A stretch of DNA of 64,000 nt from Streptomyces sp. NBC_00377. Lineage in GTDB: Bacteria; Actinomycetota; Actinomycetes; Streptomycetales; Streptomycetaceae. The stretch spans positions 3,038,001-3,102,000 of the forward strand of contig NZ_CP107958.1 of NCBI RefSeq assembly GCF_036075115.1. Reading direction: 5' to 3'. Every line of letters begins with the position of its first letter. Position 1 is the first letter of the stretch. Below the pieces are notes generated by a model, which did not search any database, was not told the DNA's origin, and saw only the letters and a list, made by a program, of their open reading frames with translations. This document shows, piece after piece, positions 51,247 to 63,481 of this stretch. Both the position numbers and the translations under genes were made by a program.

Positions 51247-51355
51247 GTCGTCAAATACCGTCCGATTCATACCGATTGGCCCGGGAGTGGCCGGGTGCCG
51301 ACGGCCGTGACGAAGGGAACGGAACCGATCCGCCGGGACGGTCTAGATTGGCCGC

Positions 51356-51928
51356 ATGGTCAATCTGACGCGCATCTACACGAGGACCGGCGACCAGGGC
51401 ACCACCGCTCTCGGCGACATGAGCCGGGTCGCCAAGACCGACCTGCGGATCGCCGCGTACGCCGACGTCAACGAGGCGAACGCGGCGCTCGGCACGGCGC
51501 TCGCGCTGGGCGGGCTGGACGAGGAACTCACCGGTGTCCTGACCCGCGTCCAGAACGACCTGTTCGACGTGGGCGCGGACCTGTCGACGCCGGTCGTGGA
51601 GAACCCGGAGTTCCCGCCGCTGAGGGTCGAGCAGTTCTATGTCGACCGTCTGGAGGCGGACTGCGACCGGTTCAACGAGCGGCTGGAGAAGCTGCGGTCG
51701 TTCATCCTGCCCGGCGGCACCCCGGGTGCGGCCCTGCTGCACCAGGCCTGCACCGTCGTCCGGCGGGCCGAACGCTCCACCTGGGCCGCGCTGGAGGTGC
51801 ACGGCGAGCTGATGAACCCGCTCACCGCGACCTACCTCAACCGTCTCTCGGACCTGCTGTTCATCCTGGCCCGCACCGCGAACGCGGCGGTGGGGGACGT
51901 GCTCTGGGTGCCGGGCGGGGAGCGCTAG
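51356..51928 (+). CDS. pduO: PduO-type cob(I)alamin adenosyltransferase
   Basis: A 190-residue trimeric adenosyltransferase that makes adenosylcobalamin from cob(I)alamin and ATP. YTRTGDQGTTALGD (residues 8-21) is the ATP-binding loop and RRAERS near residue 140 the second signature. Adenosylcobalamin is the cofactor for icmA in this window. TAGATT (51344-51349) ends six bases before ATG 51356, so the mRNA is leaderless; two GGAAC boxes at 51316-51325 upstream are reminiscent of ECF-sigma -35 elements but spacing is not ideal. The stop codon shares CTAG with the stop of the convergent membrane protein gene. Confidence 0.95.
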   Translation: MVNLTRIYTRTGDQGTTALGDMSRVAKTDLRIAAYADVNEANAALGTALALGGLDEELTGVLTRVQNDLFDVGADLSTPVVENPEFPPLRVEQFYVDRLEADCDRFNERLEKLRSFILPGGTPGAALLHQACTVVRRAERSTWAALEVHGELMNPLTATYLNRLSDLLFILARTANAAVGDVLWVPGGER

Positions 51929-52530
51929 CGCATCTTGGCCTGTTCCCGCTCCGATTCACCCGCCGGTTCGCCCTGCGGTACCCGGTTCGCCTCCCGCTTC
52001 GGCTCCCGCTTCGGGAACAGGGTGTAGCTCAGGGCGATGACGGCGTTGATGCCGATCACCCACAGCATCCGCTGCTGCCACGCCCGCAACGAGCCGGTGT
52101 CGCCGTGCCCGCCGACGTACCAGAGCGCTGCCTGGAGGAGGGCCGCGGCGACGAGCGCGGCGACGGTCCAGCGCCCCGCGACCCTCCACTCGTGGACGGC
52201 GCGGGCCCGTCCGTACTTCGGCGGCCGCACGGGCGGCGGGCCGCCGGCGAACCGGTGGGCGACCCGGGCGTCCGCCCACCTGACGGTGGAGTGCCCGAGG
52301 CCCACGGTGAAGCCGATGTAGACGGCGGCCAGGCCGTGCCGCCAGTCCGGCTCGGCGCCGTTCCTGAGGTCGATCGCGGTCACCGCGAACAGCACGACCT
52401 CCAGCAGCGGCTCGCACAGCAGCAGGGCCAGCCCCAGGCGCGGCATCCGGAACACGTACCGCAAGGCCAGTCCGGCGGCCAGCAGCACCCAGAAGGCCAC
52501 CTCGCAGGCGATGATCAGTCCGACGACCAC
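51925..52530 (-). CDS. Integral membrane protein of unknown function
   Basis: A 201-residue protein with about four helices (VVVGLIIACEVAFWVLLAAGLAL; PLLEVVLFAVTAIDL; WTVAALVAAALLQAALWYVGG; MLWVIGINAVIALSYTLF) and a charged C-terminus. I do not recognise a named family with certainty. GTG 52530 has GAGAGGAG five bases upstream; a longer open frame to 53634 is antisense noise opposite the kinase gene. Its TAG stop overlaps the pduO TAG in CTAG at 51925-51928. Confidence 0.75.
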   Translation of the reverse strand: MVVGLIIACEVAFWVLLAAGLALRYVFRMPRLGLALLLCEPLLEVVLFAVTAIDLRNGAEPDWRHGLAAVYIGFTVGLGHSTVRWADARVAHRFAGGPPPVRPPKYGRARAVHEWRVAGRWTVAALVAAALLQAALWYVGGHGDTGSLRAWQQRMLWVIGINAVIALSYTLFPKREPKREANRVPQGEPAGESEREQAKMR

Positions 52531-52683
52531 GGTTCGCTCCTCTCGTCCACCCTCCCAGGCTCCCGGCGGGCGGGGCCGGGCGCGTCGTCGGCGGTGACGA
52601 GGTCGGGGTACATCGAAAGATGCAGTTCGGGACCGTTCCAGAGGAGCAGGCACACGCCATGCGGGGCGTGTTGGATGGAGGGC

Positions 52684-53868
52684 ATGGCCGCACCGGAACC
52701 GCACTCCCCGCGCCGCCCTCACCGCTTCGACGTCTACATCGCGGTCGGCGGGCTGCTCGGCGGGCTGTTGCTGGCCGCCATCGGCCTGGGCACCAGGCCG
52801 TCCGACGATCCGATCACCCTCCTCGACGGCACCTGGCCGGTCCTGGTGCCGCTCGGGGTGATGGCCGGCTGCGAGGTGGTACGCCGGGTCGCGCCGCGCA
52901 CGGCCCTGCTGACCGGCACGGCCGCGATCCTCCTGGACACCCTGACCCAGGGCAGTCTGTTCACGGTGCTGATGTACACCGACGTGATGTACGCGGCCGT
53001 CCTGTACGGCCCCCTCGCGTCGGCCCGCCGGATCCAGTGGATCACCGGGCTGCTGACGGTGGCCGGAACGCTGGTGCCGTTCGCGGTGTGGCGGGTGCCG
53101 CAGGCGCTGCTGATCGGCGTGGTGGTCGGCATCGTGGCCTACGCGCCCGCGGCCACCGGCTGGATCGTCCGCGACCACCGCGACGCGGCCGAGGCGGCCC
53201 GGCTGCGGGCCGAACAGACCGCGCTGCTCGCCGAGATGGACCGCGTCCAGGCTGTCACGACGGAGCGGGCGCGGATGGCGCGCGAGTTGCACGACATGGT
53301 GGCCAACCATCTGTCGGCGATCGCCATCCACTCGACGGCCGCCCTCTCCATCGATGATCCGGAGACCTCCGGACAGGCACTGTCCGTCATCCGTGAGAAC
53401 AGCGTCGAGGGGCTGGCGGAGATGCGGCGGCTGATCGGGATCCTGCGCGACGGCAGCGGGGACCGGGAGCCCGCCGCGGCCCCCACCCTGGACGGGCTGG
53501 AGGCTCTCGTCGACGGCGCCCGCGCCAACGGTCTCGACGTCACCCTCGTGACCGGACACGGTGGGGTGCCCGTCCCGGTCGAACTCGCCGCCTACCGGAT
53601 CGTCCAGGAGTCGCTGACCAACGCGCTGAAGCACGCCTGCCCGGGCCGGGTCACCGTCACCCTCGTGCGGCGTGACGGTGCGCTGGAGGTGCGGGTGCGC
53701 AGTCCGTACGGTCGCCGGGAGGGGCCCCGCGCCCCTGGTTCCGGCGCCGGGCTGGTCGGGATGCGGGAGCGGGCGGCACTGCTCGGCGGCACGTTCGGCG
53801 CCGGACCCGAGGGCTCCTGCTGGACGGTACGCGCCACGTTCCCCCTCGTGGAAGGAGAGCCGGCATGA
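52684..53868 (+). CDS. NarL/DesK-type sensor histidine kinase
   Basis: A ~394-residue kinase with four to five membrane helices in residues ~15-160, a short linker coiled coil, a HisKA_3 domain with phospho-acceptor His203 in RELHDMVANHLSAIAIHS, and an HATPase domain (AYRIVQESLTNALKHA near 305, GAGLVGMRERAALLGG). Unusually short membrane sensor with no large extracellular domain. The start is ATG 52684 or 52675; neither has ideal ribosome spacing. Overlaps the response regulator by 4 bp. Confidence 0.9.
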   Translation: MAAPEPHSPRRPHRFDVYIAVGGLLGGLLLAAIGLGTRPSDDPITLLDGTWPVLVPLGVMAGCEVVRRVAPRTALLTGTAAILLDTLTQGSLFTVLMYTDVMYAAVLYGPLASARRIQWITGLLTVAGTLVPFAVWRVPQALLIGVVVGIVAYAPAATGWIVRDHRDAAEAARLRAEQTALLAEMDRVQAVTTERARMARELHDMVANHLSAIAIHSTAALSIDDPETSGQALSVIRENSVEGLAEMRRLIGILRDGSGDREPAAAPTLDGLEALVDGARANGLDVTLVTGHGGVPVPVELAAYRIVQESLTNALKHACPGRVTVTLVRRDGALEVRVRSPYGRREGPRAPGSGAGLVGMRERAALLGGTFGAGPEGSCWTVRATFPLVEGEPA

Positions 53869-54545
53869 GCTCCCCCATCCGTGTCCTCGTCGCCGAGGAC
53901 CAGTCCGCCGTGCGCGCCGGGCTCGTCCTCATCCTGGGCAGCGCCCCCGACATCGAGGTGGTGGGCGAGGCGGCGGACGGGGAGCGGGCCGTGGCCCTGG
54001 CCCGTGCGTTGCGGCCCGACGTGATCCTGATGGACGTTCAGATGCCGCGCCTCGACGGGGTGTCGGCGACCCGGCAGGTGGTCGAGGAGGGGCTCGGCGA
54101 CGTCCTGGTCCTGACCACCTTCGACCTCGACGCGTACGTGTTCGGGGCGCTGCGGGCGGGCGCCGCGGGCTTCCTGCTGAAGAGCACGGAGGCGAGGGAT
54201 CTCCTGGCCGCGGTCCGGACGGTGGCGGGCGGGGAGGGGCTGATCGCTCCCGCGGTGACCCGCCGGCTCATCGCCGAGTTCGCCGCGCAGCCGGCACGGA
54301 CGCCGAAGGCGGATCCGTCGGTTCTCGACGCCCTGACGCGGCGCGAGCGCGAGGTGCTGGCCTGTCTCGGCGAGGGGATGTCCAACGCGGCCGTCGCGGA
54401 GCGCCTCGACATGGCGGAGGCGACGGTGAAGACGCACGTCAGTCGGCTGCTGGGGAAGCTCGAGCTGCGCAGCCGGGTACAAGCGGCCGTACTGGCACAG
54501 GAGTTGGGAATACGGGCGGGATCCGACAGAGGTCCCGAGGTTTAG
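53865..54545 (+). CDS. NarL/LuxR-type response regulator
   Basis: A 226-residue regulator. Receiver domain with EDQ near the N-terminus, phospho-acceptor Asp57 in VILMDVQMPR, T/S in LTTFD and Lys in LLKST; LuxR helix-turn-helix at residues about 155-215 (LTRREREVLACLGEGMSNAAVAERL, ATVKTHVSRLLGKL). ATGA overlap with the kinase. chiC starts 115 bp downstream, and in S. coelicolor-type chromosomes a two-component pair next to chiC has been proposed to regulate chitinase; that link is only contextual here. Confidence 0.93.
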   Translation: MSSPIRVLVAEDQSAVRAGLVLILGSAPDIEVVGEAADGERAVALARALRPDVILMDVQMPRLDGVSATRQVVEEGLGDVLVLTTFDLDAYVFGALRAGAAGFLLKSTEARDLLAAVRTVAGGEGLIAPAVTRRLIAEFAAQPARTPKADPSVLDALTRREREVLACLGEGMSNAAVAERLDMAEATVKTHVSRLLGKLELRSRVQAAVLAQELGIRAGSDRGPEV

Positions 54546-54555
54546 GTCGCCACAG

Positions 54556-54597
54556 TGGTCCAGACCTATTGACCTGTGGTCCAGACCTTTCTATTCT
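54556..54597 (+). promoter_or_regulatory. Chitinase promoter with 12-bp direct repeats
   Basis: TGGTCCAGACCT occurs at 54556-54567 and 54577-54588, 21 bp apart. TTGACC (54569-54574) and TATTCT (54592-54597) with a 17-bp spacer form the promoter, so one repeat lies just upstream of the -35 and the other fills the spacer. This is the classical Streptomyces chitinase arrangement; each repeat resembles the DasR box (ACTGGTCTAGACCAGT) and mediates chitin induction and glucose repression. Confidence 0.92.
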
Positions 54598-54659
54598 CGC
54601 GGCACCGTGGGCGTGAAGGCTCAGTCACGCCCCCCCGACTCCCCCCGAGGAGGCGCAGG

Positions 54660-56483
<1,824 letters not shown>

Positions 56484-56526
56484 GGAAGCGGTCGTAAGAG
56501 CAGCATCCGTGTGACCGCATGACAGT

Positions 56527-56559
56527 CGCCCTCCCCCGGACCTCGTCCGGGGGAGGGCG
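56527..56559. terminator. chiC terminator (also serves the convergent DUF2550 gene)
   Basis: A perfect 15-bp stem (56527-56541 with 56545-56559) with loop CTC. Confidence 0.85.
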
Positions 56560-56566
56560 AACGCGG

Positions 56567-57013
56567 CTATGCCACATTCACCCGCTGGCCGGGCGGGGCC
56601 GCCTCCAGCCACGCCAGGAAACCGGTCAGGGCGTCCTCGCTCATGGCGAGTTCGAGGCGCGTGCCCCGGTGCACACAGGTGAGGATCACCGCGTCGGACA
56701 GCAGCGCCAGCTCCTCCTCGCCCTCGGGCAGACGCCGGCCGGCCACCTCGATCGAGCCCCGCTCCAGGACACGGCGCGGACGGTAGGCGTAGGAGAAGAC
56801 GCGGTACCACTCGATGCGGTCGCCGTTGTAGCGGGCGACGCCGTAGCTCCAGCCCTTTCCGCTCGTGTCCGGTTTCTCGGGGACGTCCCAGCGCAGGGAA
56901 CAGTCGAAGGTGCCGCCGGAGCGCTGGATGAGTCTGCGGCGCAGGCCGAAGACGAACAACCCCAGCGCCACCAGGGCCACGACGATTCCGCACACAGTCA
57001 GAGCGAGGACCAT
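56567..57013 (-). CDS. DUF2550 membrane-anchored protein
   Basis: A 148-residue protein with one N-terminal membrane helix (residues 2-24) and a cytoplasmic domain of the DUF2550 family (GGTFDCSLRWDVPEKPD, KGWSYGVARYNGDRIEWYRVFSY). It is conserved directly downstream of atpC in actinobacteria, function unknown. ATG 57013 has GAGGAGG nine bases upstream; GTG 57019 is the alternative. Confidence 0.85.
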   Translation of the reverse strand: MVLALTVCGIVVALVALGLFVFGLRRRLIQRSGGTFDCSLRWDVPEKPDTSGKGWSYGVARYNGDRIEWYRVFSYAYRPRRVLERGSIEVAGRRLPEGEEELALLSDAVILTCVHRGTRLELAMSEDALTGFLAWLEAAPPGQRVNVA

Positions 57014-57081
57014 CGACACCGACCTCCTCGTCTCCTAGATACCGGAATAGGTAACGGAACGGAAAAAACATCCAGATCTGC

Positions 57082-57129
57082 CTCAGCCGCGGTCGGCTCC
57101 GGATTGCTCCGGTGCCGACCGCGGCTGAG
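57082..57129 (-). terminator. atp operon terminator
   Basis: A perfect 16-bp stem (57082-57097 with 57114-57129) with a 16-base loop begins 25 bp past the atpC stop. Confidence 0.8.
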
Positions 57130-57154
57130 TGACGTCATACGCTTCCGCGCTGGT

Positions 57155-57529
57155 TCAGCGCGAGGCCGCCGCGCGCAGTCGAACGTCCGCGCGACGCTCG
57201 GCGGCGGCGTCGCCCTCCGCCTTCGCGCGCTCGAGTTCCCGCTCCACGCGCTGGACGTCGATCTCGTCCGACAGCTCGGCGATCTCGGCCAGCAGCGACA
57301 GCTTGTTGTCGGCGAACGAGACGAAACCGCCGTGCACCGCGGCGACGACCGTTCCGCCATCACTCGTACGGATGGTCACCGGGCCCGACTCCAGCACACC
57401 GAGCAGCGGCTGGTGACCGGGCATGACGCCGATGTCGCCGGACGTGGTGCGCGCGACGACCAGGGTGGCCTCGCCGGACCAGACCTCTCGGTCGGCCGCG
57501 ACCAGCGCGACGTGCAGCTCAGCAGCCAA
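57155..57529 (-). CDS. atpC: F1 ATP synthase epsilon subunit
   Basis: A 124-residue epsilon subunit of the F1 central stalk, which couples rotation and can inhibit ATP hydrolysis. N-terminal beta-sandwich (LHVALVAADREVWSGEATLVVARTTSGDIGVMPGHQPLL) and C-terminal helical hairpin (VERELERAKAEGDAAAERRA). The start is the TTG at 57529 with GAGGAG five bases upstream. The 132-bp gap to atpD holds three hairpins. Last gene of the atp operon. Confidence 0.95.
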   Translation of the reverse strand: MAAELHVALVAADREVWSGEATLVVARTTSGDIGVMPGHQPLLGVLESGPVTIRTSDGGTVVAAVHGGFVSFADNKLSLLAEIAELSDEIDVQRVERELERAKAEGDAAAERRADVRLRAAASR

Positions 57530-57661
57530 GGTGGCTCCTCGGGTCACCACCCGGCGGGTCTGCCGGGTGTTGGTTACAAGTCTAATGGGCGTGAGTGAGG
57601 GGGCGGGACGCGCCCGCCCCCTCAGACGTGAGCCGAAGGGCTCACTTCGAACTCAGGGAGT
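57530..57661 (-). promoter_or_regulatory. Three hairpins in the atpD-atpC gap
   Basis: In transcript order: 57628-57634 with 57639-57645 (7 bp, GTGAGCC), 57596-57607 with 57613-57624 (12-bp perfect, TGAGGGGGCGGG) and 57549-57555 with 57562-57568 (7 bp, ACCCGGC), the last directly before the atpC ribosome site. No other gap in the atp operon of this window is as long or as structured. They may act as partial terminators or mRNA stability elements limiting epsilon. Confidence 0.6.
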
Positions 57662-60015
<2,354 letters not shown>

Positions 60016-60036
60016 GAGTCAGGTCCCTTCCTTACG

Positions 60037-61626
60037 TCACTTGGCCGCGGCCGGGGCGTCCTCGCCGAGAAGCTTGCCGTCCGAGGTCTCGAACTGCTTC
60101 TTGAACTCGGCGATCGCGTCGGCAACAGCGGTGAGGGTGTCGTCCGACATCTTCGCGCCCTCCTTGATGGAGGTCATGAGGCCCTGCTCCTTGCGGTGCA
60201 GGTACTCCAGGAGCTCCTTCTCGAAGCGGCGGATGTCGGTGACCGGAACGTCGTCCATCTTGCCGGTGGTGCCGGCCCACACGGAGACGACCTGGTCCTC
60301 GGTCGGCATCGGCTGGTACTGAGGCTGCTTGAGCAGCTCGACCAGGCGCTGACCGCGCTCCAGCTGGGACTTCGACGCGGCGTCCAGGTCGGAACCGAAG
60401 GCGGCGAACGCCTCCAGCTCACGGTACTGGGCGAGGTCGAGGCGGAGCCGGCCGGACACCTGGCGCATCGCCTTGTGCTGGGCGGAACCACCGACGCGGG
60501 AGACCGAGATACCGACGTTCAGCGCGGGGCGCTGACCGGCGTTGAACAGGTCCGACTCCAGGAAGCACTGGCCGTCGGTGATGGAGATGACGTTGGTCGG
60601 GATGAACGCCGAGACGTCGTTGGCCTTCGTCTCGACGATCGGCAGACCGGTCATCGAGCCGGCGCCCAGGTCGTCGGAGAGCTTCGCGCAGCGCTCCAGC
60701 AGACGGGAGTGCAGGTAGAAGACGTCGCCCGGGTAGGCCTCGCGGCCCGGCGGGCGGCGCAGCAGCAGCGACACGGCGCGGTAGGCGTCGGCCTGCTTCG
60801 AGAGGTCGTCGAAGATGATGAGGACGTGCTTGCCCTCGTACATCCACTGCTGACCGATGGCCGAACCGGTGTACGGCGCCAGGTACTTGAAGCCGGCCGG
60901 GTCGGACGCCGGGGCGGCGACGATGGTCGTGTACTCCAGCGCGCCGGCCTCTTCGAGGGCGCCACGCACGGAGGCGATGGTCGAGCCCTTCTGACCGATG
61001 GCGACGTAGACGCAGCGGACCTGCTTCTTCACGTCGCCGGAGCGCCAGTTGTCGCGCTGGTTGATGATCGTGTCGACGGCCAGGGCGGTCTTGCCGGTCT
61101 GGCGGTCACCGATGATCAGCTGACGCTGACCACGGCCGATCGGGGTCATCGCGTCGACGGCCTTGTAGCCGGTCTCCATCGGCTCGTGCACCGACTTACG
61201 GGCCATGACACCGGGAGCCTGAAGCTCCAGGGCACGGCGGCCGGACGTCTCGATCTCGCCGAGGCCGTCGATCGGGTTGCCGAGCGGGTCGACGACACGG
61301 CCGAGGTAGCCCTCGCCGACGGCGACGGACAGGACCTCTCCCGTGCGGGTGACCGGCTGGCCCTCCTCGACGCCGCTGAACTCGCCGAGGATGACGGTAC
61401 CGATCTCGCGCTCTTCGAGGTTGAGCGCGAGGCCGAGGGTGCCGTCCTCGAACTTCAGCAGTTCGTTGGCCATGGCCGAGGGAAGGCCCTCGACCTTCGC
61501 GATGCCGTCGCCGGCAAGGGTGACCGTACCGACCTCCTCGCGCGAGGCCGCGTCCGGCTTGTACGACTGGACAAAGTTCTCCAGCGCGTCCCGGATCTCC
61601 TCCGGCCGGATCGTGAGCTCCGCCAT
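60037..61626 (-). CDS. atpA: F1 ATP synthase alpha subunit
   Basis: A 529-residue alpha subunit, nucleotide-binding but non-catalytic. Walker [16 protein letters not shown] near residue 170, [16 protein letters not shown] near 265 and the [11 protein letters not shown] motif near 370. ATG 61626 is used; a longer frame upstream has no ribosome site. Actinobacterial alpha subunits have an extended C-terminus, here ending DAPAAAK. Confidence 0.98.
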   Translation of the reverse strand: MAELTIRPEEIRDALENFVQSYKPDAASREEVGTVTLAGDGIAKVEGLPSAMANELLKFEDGTLGLALNLEEREIGTVILGEFSGVEEGQPVTRTGEVLSVAVGEGYLGRVVDPLGNPIDGLGEIETSGRRALELQAPGVMARKSVHEPMETGYKAVDAMTPIGRGQRQLIIGDRQTGKTALAVDTIINQRDNWRSGDVKKQVRCVYVAIGQKGSTIASVRGALEEAGALEYTTIVAAPASDPAGFKYLAPYTGSAIGQQWMYEGKHVLIIFDDLSKQADAYRAVSLLLRRPPGREAYPGDVFYLHSRLLERCAKLSDDLGAGSMTGLPIVETKANDVSAFIPTNVISITDGQCFLESDLFNAGQRPALNVGISVSRVGGSAQHKAMRQVSGRLRLDLAQYRELEAFAAFGSDLDAASKSQLERGQRLVELLKQPQYQPMPTEDQVVSVWAGTTGKMDDVPVTDIRRFEKELLEYLHRKEQGLMTSIKEGAKMSDDTLTAVADAIAEFKKQFETSDGKLLGEDAPAAAK

Positions 61627-61760
61627 CTGGGTTCCCTGCTCTCCTTGTTGGGCCCGAAGTTTCACTTTGGGGGGATGGGGACTCCCCCCTGAAAGAGGTG
61701 AATCCTCTGCACGGCCCAACCAGGGCCGCCATCAGTTCGTACTGCGGTCTTGAGTTGCTG

Positions 61761-62582
61761 CTAGCTCGCCATGCGGCGGGCGGCGTCCTCGATGCGGTCC
61801 GCGAGGGAACCGTTGATCACCTCGTCGCCGACCTGCACCCGGATCCCGCCGAGGACCGCGGGGTCCACGTCGAGGTTCAGGTGCATCGGGCGGCCGTAGA
61901 GCTTGGCGAGGGCGGCGCCGAGGCGCTGCTTCTGCGGGTCGCTCAGCGGTACCGCCGAGGTGACGACGGCAACCATGCGGTTCCGGCGCTCAGCGGCGAG
62001 CTTGGACAGGGCCTCGAGGCCCGCTTCCAGGCTACGTCCACGGGGCGCGGTCACGAGGCGCGTCACCAGTCGCACGGTGGCCGCGTCGGCCCGGCGCGTG
62101 AGCAGGCTGCTCAGCAGCGCGCTCTTGGCCGAGGCGGTGGCCTTCCGGTTGGTCAGTGCGGCGCGCAGCTCGGGATTCGAGGCGACGATCCGTCCGAAGC
62201 GGAACAGCTCGTCCTCGACGTTGTCGAGCGTGCCGGCCTTCTGCGCGGCGGTGAGGTCGGCGATGTCCGCCAGCTCCTCCAGCGCGTCCACCAGGTCGCG
62301 GGACTGCGACCAGCGGGAACGCACCAGGCCGGACACCAGGTCGACGGCGGGGCCGCTGATCCGGGATCCGAGCAGGCGCTGGACCAGCTCGGCCTTGGCC
62401 TCGCCGGCCTGCGCCGGGTCGGTGAGGACCCGACGCAGCGAGACCTCGCGGTCGAGCAGCGCGGCGACGGTCGCCAGCTCACCCGCGAGCTGTACGGCGT
62501 CCACGGACGTGGAGTCCGTCAGCGCGTCGAGACGCTCACGGGCTGCTGCGAATGCCTCGCGGCTCGCTCCGTGTGCGGTCAT
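61761..62582 (-). CDS. atpH: ATP synthase delta subunit
   Basis: A 273-residue delta subunit that ties F1 to the peripheral stalk. The conserved C-terminal region KQRLGAALAKLYGRPMHLNLDVDPAVLGGIRVQVGDEVINGSL is clear. It is longer than the E. coli form (177 residues), as in other actinobacteria. Overlaps atpF by ATGA at 62579-62582; 134 bp precede atpA. Confidence 0.95.
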   Translation of the reverse strand: MTAHGASREAFAAARERLDALTDSTSVDAVQLAGELATVAALLDREVSLRRVLTDPAQAGEAKAELVQRLLGSRISGPAVDLVSGLVRSRWSQSRDLVDALEELADIADLTAAQKAGTLDNVEDELFRFGRIVASNPELRAALTNRKATASAKSALLSSLLTRRADAATVRLVTRLVTAPRGRSLEAGLEALSKLAAERRNRMVAVVTSAVPLSDPQKQRLGAALAKLYGRPMHLNLDVDPAVLGGIRVQVGDEVINGSLADRIEDAARRMAS

Positions 62583-63124
62583 CGAGACGCCTCGGCCTTC
62601 TCCTCGAGGTCGTCGAGGAAGCGGTCGATGACGCGGCTCTGACGGGCGTGGTCCTCGAGGGACTCCCCGACGAGCTTGCCGGCCAGTTCGGTGGCGAGCC
62701 TGCCGACGTCCTGACGCAGCGCGGACGCGGCGGCCTTGCGGTCCGCCTCGATCTGGCTGTGCCCGGCGGCGACGATCTCCTCGCGCTGTCGCTGGCCTTC
62801 CGCACGCATCTCGGTGATGAGTGCGGCGCCCTGCTCCTGCGCCTCCTGGCGCAGCCGCGCGGCCTCGTGACGGGCCTCGGCGAGCTGGGCCTTGTACTGC
62901 TCAAGAACGCTCTGGGCTTCGGTCTGTGCGGCCTCTGCCTTCTCGATACCGCCCTCGATGGCCTCGCGCCGCTGCTCCAGAACCTTGTTGATGTTCGGGA
63001 GAAGCTTCTTGGCGAGGAAGCCGAAGACGATGACGAAGGCGATCAGGCCGATCACGAGCTCCGGAATCGGCGGGATGAGCGGGTTTTCCGCTTCCTCAGC
63101 CGCCAGCTGAACCAGGGGGCTCAT
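62579..63124 (-). CDS. atpF: ATP synthase b subunit
   Basis: A 181-residue peripheral-stalk subunit with one N-terminal membrane helix (residues ~20-42, PELVIGLIAFVIVFGFLAKKLLP) and a long Ala/Glu/Arg-rich helix. Starts with an N-terminal extension typical of actinobacteria (MSPLVQLAAEEAENPLIPPI). Couples translationally with atpH. Confidence 0.96.
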   Translation of the reverse strand: MSPLVQLAAEEAENPLIPPIPELVIGLIAFVIVFGFLAKKLLPNINKVLEQRREAIEGGIEKAEAAQTEAQSVLEQYKAQLAEARHEAARLRQEAQEQGAALITEMRAEGQRQREEIVAAGHSQIEADRKAAASALRQDVGRLATELAGKLVGESLEDHARQSRVIDRFLDDLEEKAEASR

Positions 63125-63160
63125 ATCAGTGCCTTTCGTCGAAAGGGACGGTCCGACGGA

Positions 63161-63481
<321 letters not shown>

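Larger units (their letters stand above)
50932..51355. other. 424-bp intergenic region
   Basis: Between the STAS and pduO genes I see only a probable gene remnant (51085-51174), a nested inverted repeat (51196-51246) and the pduO promoter (about 51316-51349). No full gene is supported. Confidence 0.6.

Noticed and set aside
52531..53634. Long leftward frame joined to the membrane protein at 51925
   Set aside because: Antisense to the sensor kinase; the protein begins at GTG 52530 with a clear ribosome site.
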